From assembly GCA_032622095.1 (NCBI GenBank), contig CP136066.1:204746978-204810977 (forward strand): 64,000 nt of DNA, given 5' to 3'. This stretch comes from Siphonodentalium dalli (taxonomy: Eukaryota; Mollusca; Scaphopoda; Gadilida; Siphonodentaliidae). Both the position numbers and the translations under genes were made by a program. Below are positions 40,601 to 55,600 of the stretch, piece after piece. Numbering within the stretch: the first letter of the stretch is position 1; each line of letters opens with the position of its first letter. The notes beneath the pieces were generated by a model. That model made no database searches. It had not been told where the DNA came from and saw nothing but the letters and a program-made list of their open reading frames with translations.

Positions 40601-43600
40601 ATATAATGTCCCAAATGTATAAGTGCAATCGATTATGATAACACACGTTAACCCTTTACCCAACAAACTGGCCAAAACCGGCTAAATAAAGCTTCAACAG
40701 CCTAAAATATCTTCGGTCTGTCTCAATAGAACCATACATATATGGATATCATTGGAACCGTCTCCTTGACCACATTGTGATAGTTACAGTTAGCCCTGTG
40801 CCAATGCATTCTCTTATATATGCGAGTCGACCATAGGTCGCCTCGCATATATAAGAGAATGCATTGGCCTAAAAAAATCTTTTTTTAACACTTTTTACCA
40901 TTTTTTCTTACATTCTTTAACAATTTTATAATTTTTAATGTGTTAAGCCAATGCATTCTCTTATATATGCGAGGCAACCTATGGTCGACTCGCATATATA
41001 AGAGAATGCATTGGCACAGGGCCGTTCTGTTGGGTAAAGGGTTAACAAAAAATGCACATAATTAAAACTAATTATTGGACCCTTTTGACCCGAACTTGTT
41101 AATAATTATTGCTATGACGTTCACGTTAAATATACTCATGACGTCATGTATATAACATTACAGATACTCTCCAAAGGGTAACTGAATTTGTTTGCCTGTT
41201 GTATGAGTATAGTATCTCAATGAAGAATTGACACATACTGTAATTGCTTTCTGAAATGAATGGAAAAATCCTTTCAGTAATCAAATAGTACATAGTGGTC
41301 TGTAGATATCTGAGTGTCACATTTGTATCCTTGTATGAATAAGTTTTTGAACAGAAGAAAAGGTTCAGCTACATGTTGTGTTCTAACAAGGTGCATTAGG
41401 CTTAATTACGATCAATACAAATTTCACCATAGGAGCATGATATGTAGCCTGAAATGAGAATACTGGAAGTGAGACATACATATGTACATAATGCATAAAG
41501 GGACACAAGGCATTCATAGTAGGGCTGAATTGGTCACTATCACCATTTTTTGTTGATAAAGTTACACAAGTTCCCGAAATTGTGATATTAACCCTTGATG
41601 ACTGGAGTTTCCTAAAATTTTATGAAAACCCCTGTGTCAATGCATTCTCTAATATATGCGAGTATCCCATAGGGAGCCCCGCATATATAAGAGAATACAT
41701 TGGCCTAACAATATTTACATTTACCTTGTAATCCAACGCATTCTCGCATATATAATTGAATGCACTGGCACATGAGCTTTAATGCTGCACCAGCGCAGCT
41801 CCCATCATGAAAGGGTTAAAGTTACCCAGGTTAGCAAATCTCACAATATGAACACGATTTCAAAGTGACCAAGGGGAATACAGATCAGTTTTGGCAAGTG
41901 ACAGCCCTCATTACTATATATAGTAAATATAAATTAAGAAATTTTATTACAGGAGACGGTCATTTTTATCGCAAACAAATGAATATTTGGTTGCTATACA
42001 TGAAATATTATTAACCTGGGCAACATTATCACAATTTTGTAAACCTGGTTAACTTTACCACAATAGTCGGGAACCTGGTTAACTTTATCACAATAGTCGG
42101 GAACCTAGTTATTAAACGTTACCACAATTTCGGGAACCTGGTTAACTTTACCACAATTTCGGGAACCTGGTTAACTTTACCACAATTTCGGGAACCTGGT
42201 TAACTTTATCACACAAAAAAAGAATGGTGAGAGTGAGCAATTCAGCCATACTAGGTACAGTAGGTGTATGTTAAAAGTCAGGAATGTCTGTAAAACAACC
42301 ACAGAAGGATATTACACATAAAGCTGAAACTAGAGGCATCTCGCACTATCCTTCTGTCATTGCACTCGTGACATAAACTGACGGTCAGTTACAAACATGT
42401 AACATGAATAATTTTATATTTTATTATTTATTTCTGAGGCACATGCCAACAAAGCATTCCACCTTCGCATCGGCTAGCTCCAAATTTCAGTTGTCCGTGG
42501 CCATTATTTCCTGAACAGACGTCCTTAAAAAGTTAGTTGACAGGTTCTACAGTAATGCCCTAATTAATCGACTCCTTAACCACAGCATAATTATGGGTAA
42601 TTTTTCAGGATTTAGTCGGAAATATGGCTTGTTGCCATTCATCGGAAAGCTCTCGGTGAGAGCTATCCGGTGAATGGCAACAAGCCATATTTCCGACTAA
42701 ATCCTGAAAAGTTACCCATAATTCTGCTGTCATTAAAGGAGTTGATTATTTAGGGCATTACTGTATACACTAATTGGGAACCTCGATTATGCAATGTGTC
42801 GCCTGCCAATTTGGGAATATAGAGAAACTATAAACTAAAAAAGAAATAGAATGTAAGCGAAGAAGTTTCTATAGAAATTTTATAATAAAGAAACTTTCCA
42901 GAGAAGATGAGGCCTAAGCAGAATGAGGTCTCCAGAGGGTGAATTTGGTGACCCTCTGGGGACCTCATTCCACAAATGACAGGCACCATATTCTCAGGCC
43001 AGCTGAAGACGGTGAATAGTGAACTAAATTCATGGAACACTGAGACAAGCAAGAGGATTGATATTTGGAAGTATTAAAAGCATTAATTGGGTACAAATAG
43101 AAATAACTAAAATGATGATTTGGAAACTAATATAATAAGTAAAATATAAGATGAAAAAGAGAATAGCTATCACAATCACTATCAGCCCAAACTCACATTT
43201 TAACCTGACATCTCGATTGAAGACGGAGAATCCAAAATATTTCACAAGAGCATGCCATCGGGGCATGGCATAATACACCCGTTTCTGGAGTAGAGTGGGG
43301 CAAGGTTTAATTCATTTGTTTGAAACCTTTGACTTAAGACGAAATAATAAAAAAAATAAAACTTGAGTTATCTTGCGGAAATCGAATTTTTTTTAAAAAA
43401 TATTTATTTTCGGCTATTTTGAGACAAAAAAATCCTATAACTCTGGCAAAAATGGTCAGATCGGACTCAAATTCAAACTTGACCTGCAAAATCATGTAGA
43501 CACAACCCATATTTGAACTTGATCTGTATACCAAATTTGGTTCAGTTCACTCGATTCAATCTAAAGTTATCCTCTGGAAACCGCATATCAGGTAAAATCT

Positions 43601-46600
43601 AAGTCGAAAAAGTGGCATAACTCAGTAAAAATCATGCGGACGAAACCCATATTTGAACTTGATCTGTATTTTGGGGTGGTAAACTAATATACCAAATTTG
43701 GTTCAGTTCACTTGATTCAATCTAAAGTTATCATCCGGAAACCGCAAATCAGGTAAAATCTAAGTTGAAAAAGGGGCATAACTCAGTCAAAATCATGCGG
43801 ACGAATCCCATATTCGAACTTGATCTGTATTTTGGTGTGGTAAACTAGCATACCAAATTTGGTTCAGTTCACTCAATTCAATCTAAAGTTATCCGGAAAA
43901 CAAAAGCGGACGGATGACGGACGGACAGACAACCCATTTATATAATACGAGCATTTTTTTCAAATGGGCGTATAAAACTTTTTCAAAATCATTGCCACTC
44001 TAATTCGGTACCATATTTGTTTATTGTGATGAATAACATGTCTGACGATAAATGCGAATAATTAAATCATGATCGCACATGATCAGTAAGTCAACTAACA
44101 TTAAGTTGTCCTAAATAAGCGAGATCACTGATCGATGAGCTGCTACCATATTTGATCCATCCCCGTTCCGCGCATTCAGTGATACAGGTCAAAGTTCTGG
44201 AGAAGCATTCCATATATGGAATTCATGAATATTAACTCTTTCAACCCGGCAGCCCACTAAAGCAGGCACAACGTAATTTATGTTCATCCCGGCAGCCCGC
44301 TTTAGCGGGCAGAGCGCAATTGTCGGGAATAATACAATATTTCCAGAGATATGCAAATGATTTTATTGGTTTAAGCGACTTATATATCCTTTGGGTGATA
44401 TAAGGTATCAATATTAATGTATTGGTGCCCACGAATACCTATCATGTACACCATTAAGATAATTTTTTCCGGGCCTAAATATAGACAACACCTGTATGAT
44501 GTCACGATTACTATTTTGGGGTTTCCTAAAAATCGATGACACAATACTGCCGAAACGTGTGGTGTTTTAAGTCACATTTCGAATTTGGTTTATTGTTGAT
44601 CACAAACTAGTAACATTATTATTATTACGTTTATGAAATAAAGAAGATAATGTTGACCTTTCTAACGATGTTTTATTTGTGGTATCTGTGTAATGTCTCC
44701 TATTTTTGACGCAATGTTGTGGAAATTACCGTGCCGCACAACGGCGCGAATTTAATAATAATAGCTGCATGTGCATGTTATAAACATGACATCGGCATTC
44801 ATAATTATTTTGGAAATCCGATCAGGACATTGACAGTTGTTTTATTTGGAATGTTACTCATAATTCCTCAGCATACTGACAAGTAAAACAAAAATTGCTA
44901 AATGTGGGAGTATATGTCTGTTTCGGTCAAATAGCGTCTTTTTGGGCATACTAGCTAGGTTAGTACTGATCTGCTCTTGCCTTTGATAAAGCAATTATGT
45001 TCATACAGTTCAATGAACTGATTGGTAAAACATTTGAAACCATGCATGGTGTCATCACAACCACGTTTATACGCCACACTTGTAAATAATGACACATACG
45101 TGTATGTATTTGTGGAAGACATTAATATGCGAAGTTGATATCCCAGATACAGGTGATACATGCGACTATAGCGTATATTGGAGTTCAATGTCCCTTCTCG
45201 GTTCTCACCTGCACCCACACCTGATATATCATTTAGATGTGACGCCCTCAACTGGTACATGTATATAACACAAATGGAAGGTCTCTTGTTAGCGATCATA
45301 AAATATGCAGTTTGCCATACCCGACATCACTCTAAATGCATTGTTGCAGCAAAACATCAGGGACACATAATTTTACTTAGGCAAGCTGATAATCCAGGGT
45401 TCTGGGACATCTATATCTGTATATTCAGGGATGAAAGAGTTAAAAACTCCATATATGAAATGCTACTCCAGAACTTTGACCTGTAGCATTGAATGCGAGG
45501 GACGGAGCTGGATGGATCCAATATGGTAGCGACTCAGTGATCTCGCTTATAGTGTTAAGAGGGAGTGATTGTGTCATCATGTCAATGCCATTTAGAAAGG
45601 CATATCACCAGGTTATTAATTAACCTACAGACCTTTGTTCAAGGGTGTAGGAGGGGGCAGATTTAACCTTTTTATGTGCTCCTGAAGTACGGTTTTGAAA
45701 TACACCAACAATCTTTATTTCTCAACTTGATTACCATGTAGAATGTTAGCCTACGAAGCATTTACTTCTCTCAATATAAAGACAAGAGTGGTGCATCAAA
45801 GATGGCTCTGGTCAAGTTGTTTTGCCCATAATAGTGAATCTGTCTGACTGTGAACCGCTAAAACTGGACGAACTAAAGAAACATCCTCAAAATTAAGGGC
45901 CATAACTCATGTAAAAAGAAATCAGACAAACCTTGGTTTTGAACTCAATCAACATATTGTGGTGAAAGATCCATATACCCAATATAAATGAATTCGGTTT
46001 ACATTTGTTGAGAGTTATATATCGCACCGACAGCCATAAAATTGCTAAAAATAGACAAACTAAGGGTCGTACCTCAAGTATAAATAATCGGACAAATCTG
46101 GATTTTGAACTTGATCAAGATCAGTGTTCGCACTGTTGGTGGCCAATGGCAATTTTTTTTCGAAATTGGCCAATAAAAAACTTGTTTTTACCCCAAATGG
46201 AGACGGGAAGCTAATTCAAAAGCACTGAATAGACCGATATTCCCGACAAAGTTAGGCGACAAAAGTTCCATTTAAATAATATTTGATTTAAAACACTAAT
46301 CGTCAAAACGCTTAATCTGTGCACTGCATGGTTAAGTGATATTTTGTTGATTAAGCAGGCTGCAAGATAAAATACCTAAATGCATTGTCCCATAATTGGT
46401 TGAACAGGCTTGCAGTGCTTAACTCAATAGTTATGTAATGTGTCATAAACTGCCTCCCATCCAATAACAACCTGGCTTCACATCATAAAAGGTTTGAATA
46501 CAATAGATATTCATCACCTCTCGATAATAAGCAACATTTTTCTTTATCTCGGTGAAAATAGCATGACAACTAACAAGCCTTGAAATAGGGTGTCTGTCAT

Positions 46601-49600
46601 TTGCAGAATGAGGTCCCCAGAGGGTGAATTTAGTGATGCTACCCCCGCATAGCGGGCTAGCATCACCAAATTCACCCTCTGGGGACCTCATTCTGCTTAC
46701 AACTCAGCAGAATGAGGTTCCCAGAGGGTGAATTTGGTGATGCTAGCCTGCTATGTGGGGTAGCATCACTAAATTCACCCTCTGGGGACCTCATTCTGCA
46801 AATGACAGACATACTATTTCAAGGCATGACAACTAACACAGCTCATTATATTATTAGTTAGTGACCCATAATTATGTTTGTAAAATATTTTGTTTTTAAA
46901 AGTTGTTTTAATTATGATTTTATTCTGAGTAACAAATAAAAGTTACAAACAAATATTTTAGTCATCAATTCTCAATTGCTCAGTAAATGAGGATTTAATT
47001 TCAAAGTTTTTTTAATTTGGCCAAAAAAACATTTGGCCCAAGTTTTTTTTATTTGGCCAATAAAATTTTCATTTGGCCACAAGATATTTCGGTCCAGTGC
47101 GAACACTGATCGAGATATTGTTGTGAAAGATCCATATACCAAACATGAATGAAATTGGTTGACGTTTTTTCAAGTTATCGTGCTAACGGACCTAAATTTT
47201 CTTAAAATTGCTAAAAAATATATAGACCAACTAAGGGCCGTAACTCAGGTAACAATAATCGGACAAACCTGGTGTTTAAATTCAATTGAGATGTTGTTGT
47301 GAAAGATCCATATATCAATTATGAATTTAATCGGTTGTCATTTGTTAAATTTCCTAATATTTCTAAAAATAGACGAATTAGCGCTGTAACCCAGGTAAAA
47401 ATAATCAGACAAACCTGGTTTTAGAACTCTATTGAGATATTGTTGTCAGAGATACTTAATTACACCAAATATGATTGAAATTGTTTGATGATTGTTCAAG
47501 TTATTGAAAAAAAAAGAATCCATCAATAAACGACTATGTTATATAGGTTTGTTGCCGCCTGCCCATCTTCTGTGTAGCTATATGTTTTGAGATACCATAC
47601 ATACATAATTTTGGGTTTCCAATGAGCCATGTTCATCTTAATTGTTATGTATATGACACCACACTTGACAGGATGGGGAATGTGCCATAGATATTATTTA
47701 ACGGCCCTGGTGCAACACCAATTTAATTTGTTGGTTTACAAACAAAATTACACGATTACGAAATAATCGCATTTATTTTCGAGCGATCCGTCTCTACAGT
47801 AGTCAAATAAACTATTACTTTTGGGTATCACGGTATTGGAACACGAGGTGTAGATTTCCAGTTTTGCGCATGCGCACACAAATCTTTGAGACGCCATTTC
47901 AACAATTACAAGATCGCAAAAAATCTTGGCAATAGAAAAAGATTAATAACTCAAAATGTAGAAGATTTTATTTACACCCAACCCACCCACCCTTTAAGTC
48001 TATCTCCTTTGTCTATCACTGCTCACCCCCGGGGAGCATTTTGGAAATGGTTTCCTTTATATTTTATAATTGTTATGTCAATATATATTGATAATTTTAT
48101 GTTATGTCAATATATATTGATAATTTTATTTTTCTTAAGTGGATGATGCTGTTTTTTGCCCACCACCGTCATGACTATATATATTTTGGTTATGTTAATT
48201 TTGATATATATATATATATAAATTTTTGGTTGTTTATCAATAAACAGCTCTATTGAATCTGACCAACTAGTTTAGTCATTGAACATAGCAAACCCTTAGA
48301 GCAGCCCCTATTACTATCCCGGGTTATTCGGCCTTGGGTTGACAGTAGGATCTGTAGAACATAAATGTATTACTTTTGCTTATGGTATTCAGTTTGTGTT
48401 GGCTTCTCAACAAACTGTTATATCAGTCATAATATCATGGAAAATAATAATAATTGAGATATCGATGTATTGGTATTATTTTTATTTGCAAAATATGATT
48501 TAAAGTGAATTTATGAGATTGGCATTCATACGATCATGTGGAATAATTGCCAATCGTTATGTCAAGACCTGCCTGGGTTTAAAAAAAAGTTCTTCCTACA
48601 TCTAGAGATTTTTTAGCCTAATGTTCGTAAACCAACTGATAGAATTGCTGTGGCCTGATGGGTTTTGCATCCTCAAATTGTACCTAATAATTCACACTTT
48701 TGTCCCATGGGAACAAAATCAGTCCATAAATGGTGAAACACTTTCATATAGACTTAGTATAAGTCCCATTCAAACTTATTAGGGCACCCATGCCATTTCT
48801 CGGCCCCTTGACCGATGAAGGTAAAATAATGGATGTTGTCATACAGACTTTGTAAGTCTCATTTAGACTTATTGAGGCCATGAAAATTATTGCTTTAACC
48901 CATTCAGTGCCAAGTCCGATTTTTGTATCAACCGATATTTCCTTGATCATTTTTCAAATTTATTGATTATAATAATGTGATACATGGATGGAAAGAACTC
49001 TTAGAGCTCTTTCCATCAATGTATCATGTTATTATAATCAATAAATTTGAAAAATGATCAAGGTAATATGGGTTGATACAAAAATCGGACTTGGCACTGA
49101 AAGGGTTAATATGATATAAAACATAACATCTTTTTTCCTGCAGTAATTTTTCGCATAGAGATTAGGGTTATATTAAAAATTTCGGTTGAAAAATACCATG
49201 GAGGTACCTCCTTACAATTACGTACATATAATATGGAGATTCATATGAGCATTGACAATTTAATCATTTCATTTTCGCTATATCTTAAATTTTAGTCCAA
49301 TTATTGTGAAATTTTGCACCGAAATATTAGTTGAATCACTGGTATTTCCAGAAAATTTTGTAAAAATAATTATGAAATTTCATCAAAATATCAGTGAAAA
49401 TATAGGTTAAATTTCAGTGAAATTTAAAAAATATTTTACACAAATTTTTGCTGAAATTTATGTGAAATAAAGTGAAATGTCACTGTGTATTTTCTCTTGA
49501 GAAGGCAATTAGTGAACATCTAAACTTCAAGTTACCCTGAAGGTATGGTGACTTTTTAAGGTCTGCCTCATTTTCTTCAACCTTCTGGCACCCCTTTATA

Positions 49601-52600
49601 AAGCAAGCAAACTTCTGGCGCCCCTTTATAAAACAAGAAACCTTCTGGCACCCCTGTATAAAACAAACATATTACTGAAAAGAAATAGAGAGAGGCTGAA
49701 GTAAAGCTACAAATTAAAGCTATAACTAAGGTATAGGTGAACTATAAAGGTATCAGTGACTAGGGAGTATATTAAAGTGGTGGGATGGTGGCAGATTTCC
49801 ATGTGAGAATCAAACAACAGGGTAAGGTGCATGCATGGTAATAATTGGGTTCTCTGAGCAATTAATAAAGTATAAATTACATAAGAATTAAACGTATTCC
49901 ACCACAGAATGATACCAAAAAAGGCTAGTTTCAAAACAATAATTCCAAAAATAGAGACGAATTTTGTATCAAACAATGACTTTTCTACCATATATTGAAG
50001 TAACATATAAAACATTTTGCCAAACAACATCTAATGTTAAAGCTTATACAGAATTATATGAATTTGCAGCTAAAATCATATATAAAATTAATTTAACTCT
50101 TCCATGACCAAGCAGAGCTTCCTGAAAGTTTGAAAAAATGCTAATACATTCTCTTATATATGCGAGTCTCCCATATTGAGCCTCACATATATAAGAGAAT
50201 ATATTGGCCTAACAATATGTACCTTGTAAGCCAGTTCATTCTTTGATATATGCAAGGATACCTATGGGAAACTCGCATATATAAGAGAATGCACTGGCAC
50301 ATGATATTTAATGCTGCACCAGCACAGCTCCAGTCATGAAAGGGTTATTGAAACTATTTGTGAATTTTTTCAAACATGTATCGTGGCATCAAACATTGAA
50401 GCTATGGATTCTGTTGGCTGTTATTGTAATCTACGTGGTGTAAGACTTTTTTAGTGTCAGTCAGTTTCTCTAGTCACACATCTAGACAAAAATGGCTTGC
50501 AGTTAGAGCACTACGTGGCTATACTAAGTCACAAAAATAGATGCATTAACCCTTTACCCAACAGAATGGCCCTGTGCCAATGCATTCTCTTATATATGCG
50601 AGTCGACCATAGGTCGCCTCGCATATATAAGAGAATGCATTGGCTTAACACATTAAAAATTATAAAATTGTTAAAGAATGTAAGAAAAAATGGGAAAAAG
50701 TGTTAAAAAAAGATTTTTTTTAGGCCAATGCATTCTCTTATATATGCGAGGCGACCTATGGTCGACTCGCATATATAAGAGAATGCATTGGCACAGGGCA
50801 TAACTGTAACTATCACAATGTGGTCAAGGAGCCGGTTCCAATGATATCCATATTTGTATGGTTCTATTGAGAGAGACCGAAGATATTTTAGGCTGTTGAA
50901 GCTTTATTTGGCCGGTTTTGGCCGGTTTGTTGGGTAAAGGGTTATAGAGATTTATTCAGTGATCCAAATGTATTGGATTGTCAAATCACAGTAACTTTTC
51001 AGCAGAAATAAGTCAAGATAGTTCAATCAAGGAGAGAGATACATGTTCTCAGTCCAAAGACCAGTTTAGAGGGCGACCTGGGAGATATTATCTTCCTAAA
51101 ATGTGCAACTTCTCCCTATTTTTGTATTAGGGAGAAGTGACTTCTCTCTCATATACCAGCATGCATTTGGACCATCACCAAATTTGAGTATATTTATTCA
51201 TTATAACAGTTTTCTTACTTACTATAATTGTCTTATATTATTCCACTTCTCCCTACTAACCAAACAGGGAGAAGCTACTTCTCCCATTTGAAACCTATAT
51301 GCTGGTCCCTGTCTCAGTCTCAGTCATTCCATACTTAAGTGCTTCATATTCAGTTGAAATGTGTCCCTCGATATCCATACTTAAGTGCTTCATATTCAGT
51401 TGAAATGTGTCCCTCGATATCCATACTTAAGTGCTTCATATTCAGTTGAAATGTGTCCCTCGATATCCATACTTAAGTGCTTCATATTCAGTTGAAATGT
51501 GTCCCTCGATATAATCAACAATATGATCTCGCCAATTCTCTGTATGTGGTATCGTTCCTGTTATTCCTGTATACACAGCTGGGTATATTTCAAACTTTTA
51601 TTTTTTCACCCTCGACGATGGAAACAAATTCAGAAAAATATATAATTCGCGAAAAGTAGAAACACAAGAGAGAATGATGTGAACCATTTAACCCTTTTTA
51701 TACTAAATGGATTCTCCCATTCAGTTATAAAAGTACACATTGGAATGATCTATTATTCATCTGGAGGTGTTTTCAGGAAAAATAAGCAGGCGACTGATAA
51801 AAAAGTGCAGAAGGAGTCCTATTTATTGGAGGGAAATGTTCAGATAACAAGTTCAACAAACGACCAATCTGAACATTTCTATGGGAACTACTCTACGGTA
51901 ACTACTCGTCAATGAGTATTTAGTAAAGAAAGGGTTAACATATTTACATGTATGTGTTACATAATTTATCAGGTTGGAATTTCATCATTTTCGAAACTCA
52001 TTCAATGAATCAACCCTGACAAAGCATTAATTCTTGGGACTTTATTAATCCCAATTAAAAAATTCTTATATCATGACTTTGACATGGGACATATCGTGAC
52101 ATAGGCCGCATCTTCAAATGAAGAAAAAGGGTTTGTTAAATAAAAAAGGTATTTAGATTTAATAATTTATTTGTAAAATAAGAATAAAGGTTTTTTTTAA
52201 CAAAATGAGAACAATACTGTATGTTGGTTAGATATATAAACATAATAATGCTGTCCTGGCACATAAATAGCCATAGTATATGACATCACATGAGCGTAAA
52301 TGTACAATTCCACTTTTCAGGAAGCCAAAATAAGCAAGCACACTCTAATATTAACACCCAAACGATGATTATTTTTTTTTACACTTTAAGTGGTTGTCAT
52401 GAATTTGTGTTAAGATATTTGATACAGGAAGCTCTCCACAGGCATAGGTCCATAGATTGTGGCAATGAGAGGCATTATCCAGTACAAATAAATCATACTA
52501 TTGCTTCCCATACTACTTTCATGTTTTGTTAAAAATGATGTAAAAACATGGCACATGTGTATGTGTATGGCATACGTGTATGTACTCTTACACTATGATA

Positions 52601-55600
52601 GCGAGATGTATGAAACTTGTGTATTATACACGTGTGTATCCAGGAGAAATACACAAGCAAAACTAGTTCGTTCTTTGTAACGACAAGACATATACAGGTA
52701 TATACTCATGTTGCATTTTAGGCCAATCGGTCATCTGTATCAGTTTATAACGCCATCACACCATACCAAGACTATGGCCAGCCATATTGCTACACAGACA
52801 ATGGCACAATACACCAGCAATACTTGAGTATATGCCGTGGATACACGCTTGAGTATAATACACACGATTCGTACATCTCGCCGTGAGTCTCTGTAATAAT
52901 AGTGGTGAGAATAGTATGATGTATTTATAGCTCACACTATATATCTCATGATCTTCAGTTCATATAAAGCAAGCCAAATAACAAGGGAGTAAAATTTGTT
53001 ACAATACCTAATTTCTAATTACATATTTTCCGAGGCAGGCGGCATCAAGGAGTGAACAACAGATGGGTGTGAATATCTTTCATTCTTCTCCATTCATATT
53101 TGAAAATTAGATATAGCTCAGTTTCAATTTAATTTACTTATTTTGGCTTTTTGAGAATGAGGAAAATGGAATGAAAACATAATGTGTAACATTGATTACA
53201 AATATAGGCACTAAATGATTGAAAATGTATATTAAAGGGAGATTCTGCACAAATTTCCGTCAAATTTAAGTACTTGATTTACCTTGATGTCATGAATTGT
53301 GCCATACAAACATGCCCGATGCTAGTACATGTACTACTGAAAATGGACTTTTTGTGAAAATATCATATTTATACAGTTGTTTGTAACTTTAACCTTTCTA
53401 CACCAAATGGATTTTCCCATTCAGTTATAAAATTATACATTGGAATGGTCTGTTTTTAAGGATAAAATAGCAGACGACAGAGAGACTATTTCCACTCCTC
53501 CATGGTTTTATCTATAAGACTCATAATTTCAGTGTCCTCTCAATAAACGAGGCGACAAATCATACATAATGCTGGTAAATCCATTAAATGTTATGAATCG
53601 ATGCTTGAATTTGAAATAACTTTTTGAAACTGATGAAATAAAAATTAAAGGTTTTATAAATGTAGTCAATTATTGCAGAAGACAGCAACGAACTCTTAAC
53701 TTTAATACTGCAAAATACCCCTTTAAAACATACATTTTCATTGTAATTCCTAACATTTACAATGGTTTATATAATCTATAGGCATTTAATCAGCAGTGTT
53801 AACTAATACTTGGTATGTATCTTTGGAATTAAATTTGGAGCTATAGTTCAATATAAACATGAATAGAATTAATATAACTTTGACAAAAATGGGATGATTT
53901 CATTACAAACTTGAGCAAGGTAATCGGAAACGTCTAATCAGGAATTGGCAACCAGGAATTGCTATAAGGCCAAATTAAAATATGCATGTTTCCGGTAACC
54001 CCGCCACCCCAATCTCAAATACAGTGCCCAAAATGTTCTACATCTTATATATATATGCATTTCATTTAAATTGATACATTTTTGAAATTCATGGGGTTTA
54101 TTATTCCAATTAGCAAAATATTTTGGAAAATGAAAACCATTTAGTTAATTTTGTTTAGTTTAGTTTAGACCATTACCAGAAACATGTATTGTTTGTATTT
54201 TGGCCTAACTGTTATAATGTCTAAGCAGTGGAACTAATTAACAGACATAGTATATCCTCCATAGAGACTGAAATGGTTAGCATCTGAATTAGTGTGACCC
54301 ATATTACTGTTTAGCAAATCATTGCATGCTGCAGGTCTCTAAGGGCTTTTGGGGCCAATCAAATTTCATTCTGAGTTATATGCTATAGACATTCATTACA
54401 CCAGTTTATAGGACTAATTGTCTGCACTATTTCAGTGCATACCATTTGAGGCAAGCAATTGTTTCTTTCGCGTATGGGTTACGCAAAAATAAAATGAATG
54501 GGTTAACGAGACTAAGTTGGCTGACCATCATTAAAAGCTGACAAAGGTATCATAAACACTTAAAAAAATGAAGTTCCCTCCTCATATAATACCCTGTGTC
54601 CTTTATTATTCATCCGATTGTATTATTTTAAGGGTTTTCTATCCTTTTGAATGTCACTTGATTGAAAAAGTTAACATTCTCAAAAATCACACTTTCAACT
54701 TTGACGTTCAATATCGTCGCATGTTGATGGGTTAACTGAGTGATCAGTGTTTGTTAAGTGTCACTGGCCTTATTACTGTATCAGATTTTCTTGAACTTGA
54801 CCAGTTGTCACTCTGTGGGAATTTAGGGGCATGAATTTGAACCACCACCATATCTGTTCCACTGCATTCACTCGAAAGGATCCCTGCCCAAGCAAGGGTT
54901 AGTATACCACCATAGATTTATTGAAGCCAAACAATCGCATACATAAAGTATGTCACTCGAAGGATAGGTGTTTCAGCGAATGCTTTAATATAAAATATAA
55001 ATAGGATCGGCTGAATAACATAGGAGATATAGGGTATTATATGAGGGCAAACTGACTTTTTTGGAGTTGTTTTAATTGATGTGAGACATTTATAAATTAA
55101 AACAGGTGCCAATCATTCTCGACTCTATGCAAATAAACAGAATGTCTGCTTTAGTTACGACTGTTAAATTAACATATTTTTGGCAAGTATCCATGAGAAT
55201 TTGCTTTGACAAGCATGGCAATTCAAATAATAACCAAGTGAAATAAAACATTTCTGTGTCTAGTCTTAATTCTCTCCGGCAATGAAGATGGGATGATATA
55301 GCAACAATGATGAACATGAATTCAATTAAATTCAGATAAAAATTATTTGATACAGAGCATGAATTTCAGCATGTTTCAGTATCAAATCAAAGTAAAATAT
55401 ATGGAGGCGATTTCGAGGTGCTCTTAGTTTCCCAATGTTCATGTGTAATGTGCTATCTCTAGAGCTGCCACGATTCATCGCGATTCCGAAGCATAGTGTT
55501 TAAAGTCAAAATGCATCATATTGGGAGGGTGCGATGCAATGCAAAAACAATTAATGTATGCAGAGTTATCAATAGTTGGAGATCCAAACTTTTCCACTCA

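Larger units (their letters stand above)
45780..47480. repeat. Tandem 'gccgtaactcaggtaaaaataatcggacaaacctgg' repeat split by a hAT element
   Basis: Units of roughly 150-170 bp at about 45880-46115 and 47110-47480 ('gtgaaagatccatatacc', 'atcggacaaacctgg', 'attgagatattgttgt'), interrupted by the element at 46124-47108. Confidence 0.7.

Noticed and set aside
44041-45490. Possible coding remnants between the large inverted repeats
   Set aside because: Frames are short, on both strands and without transposase motifs (no DDE/DDD-like spacing that I could see).
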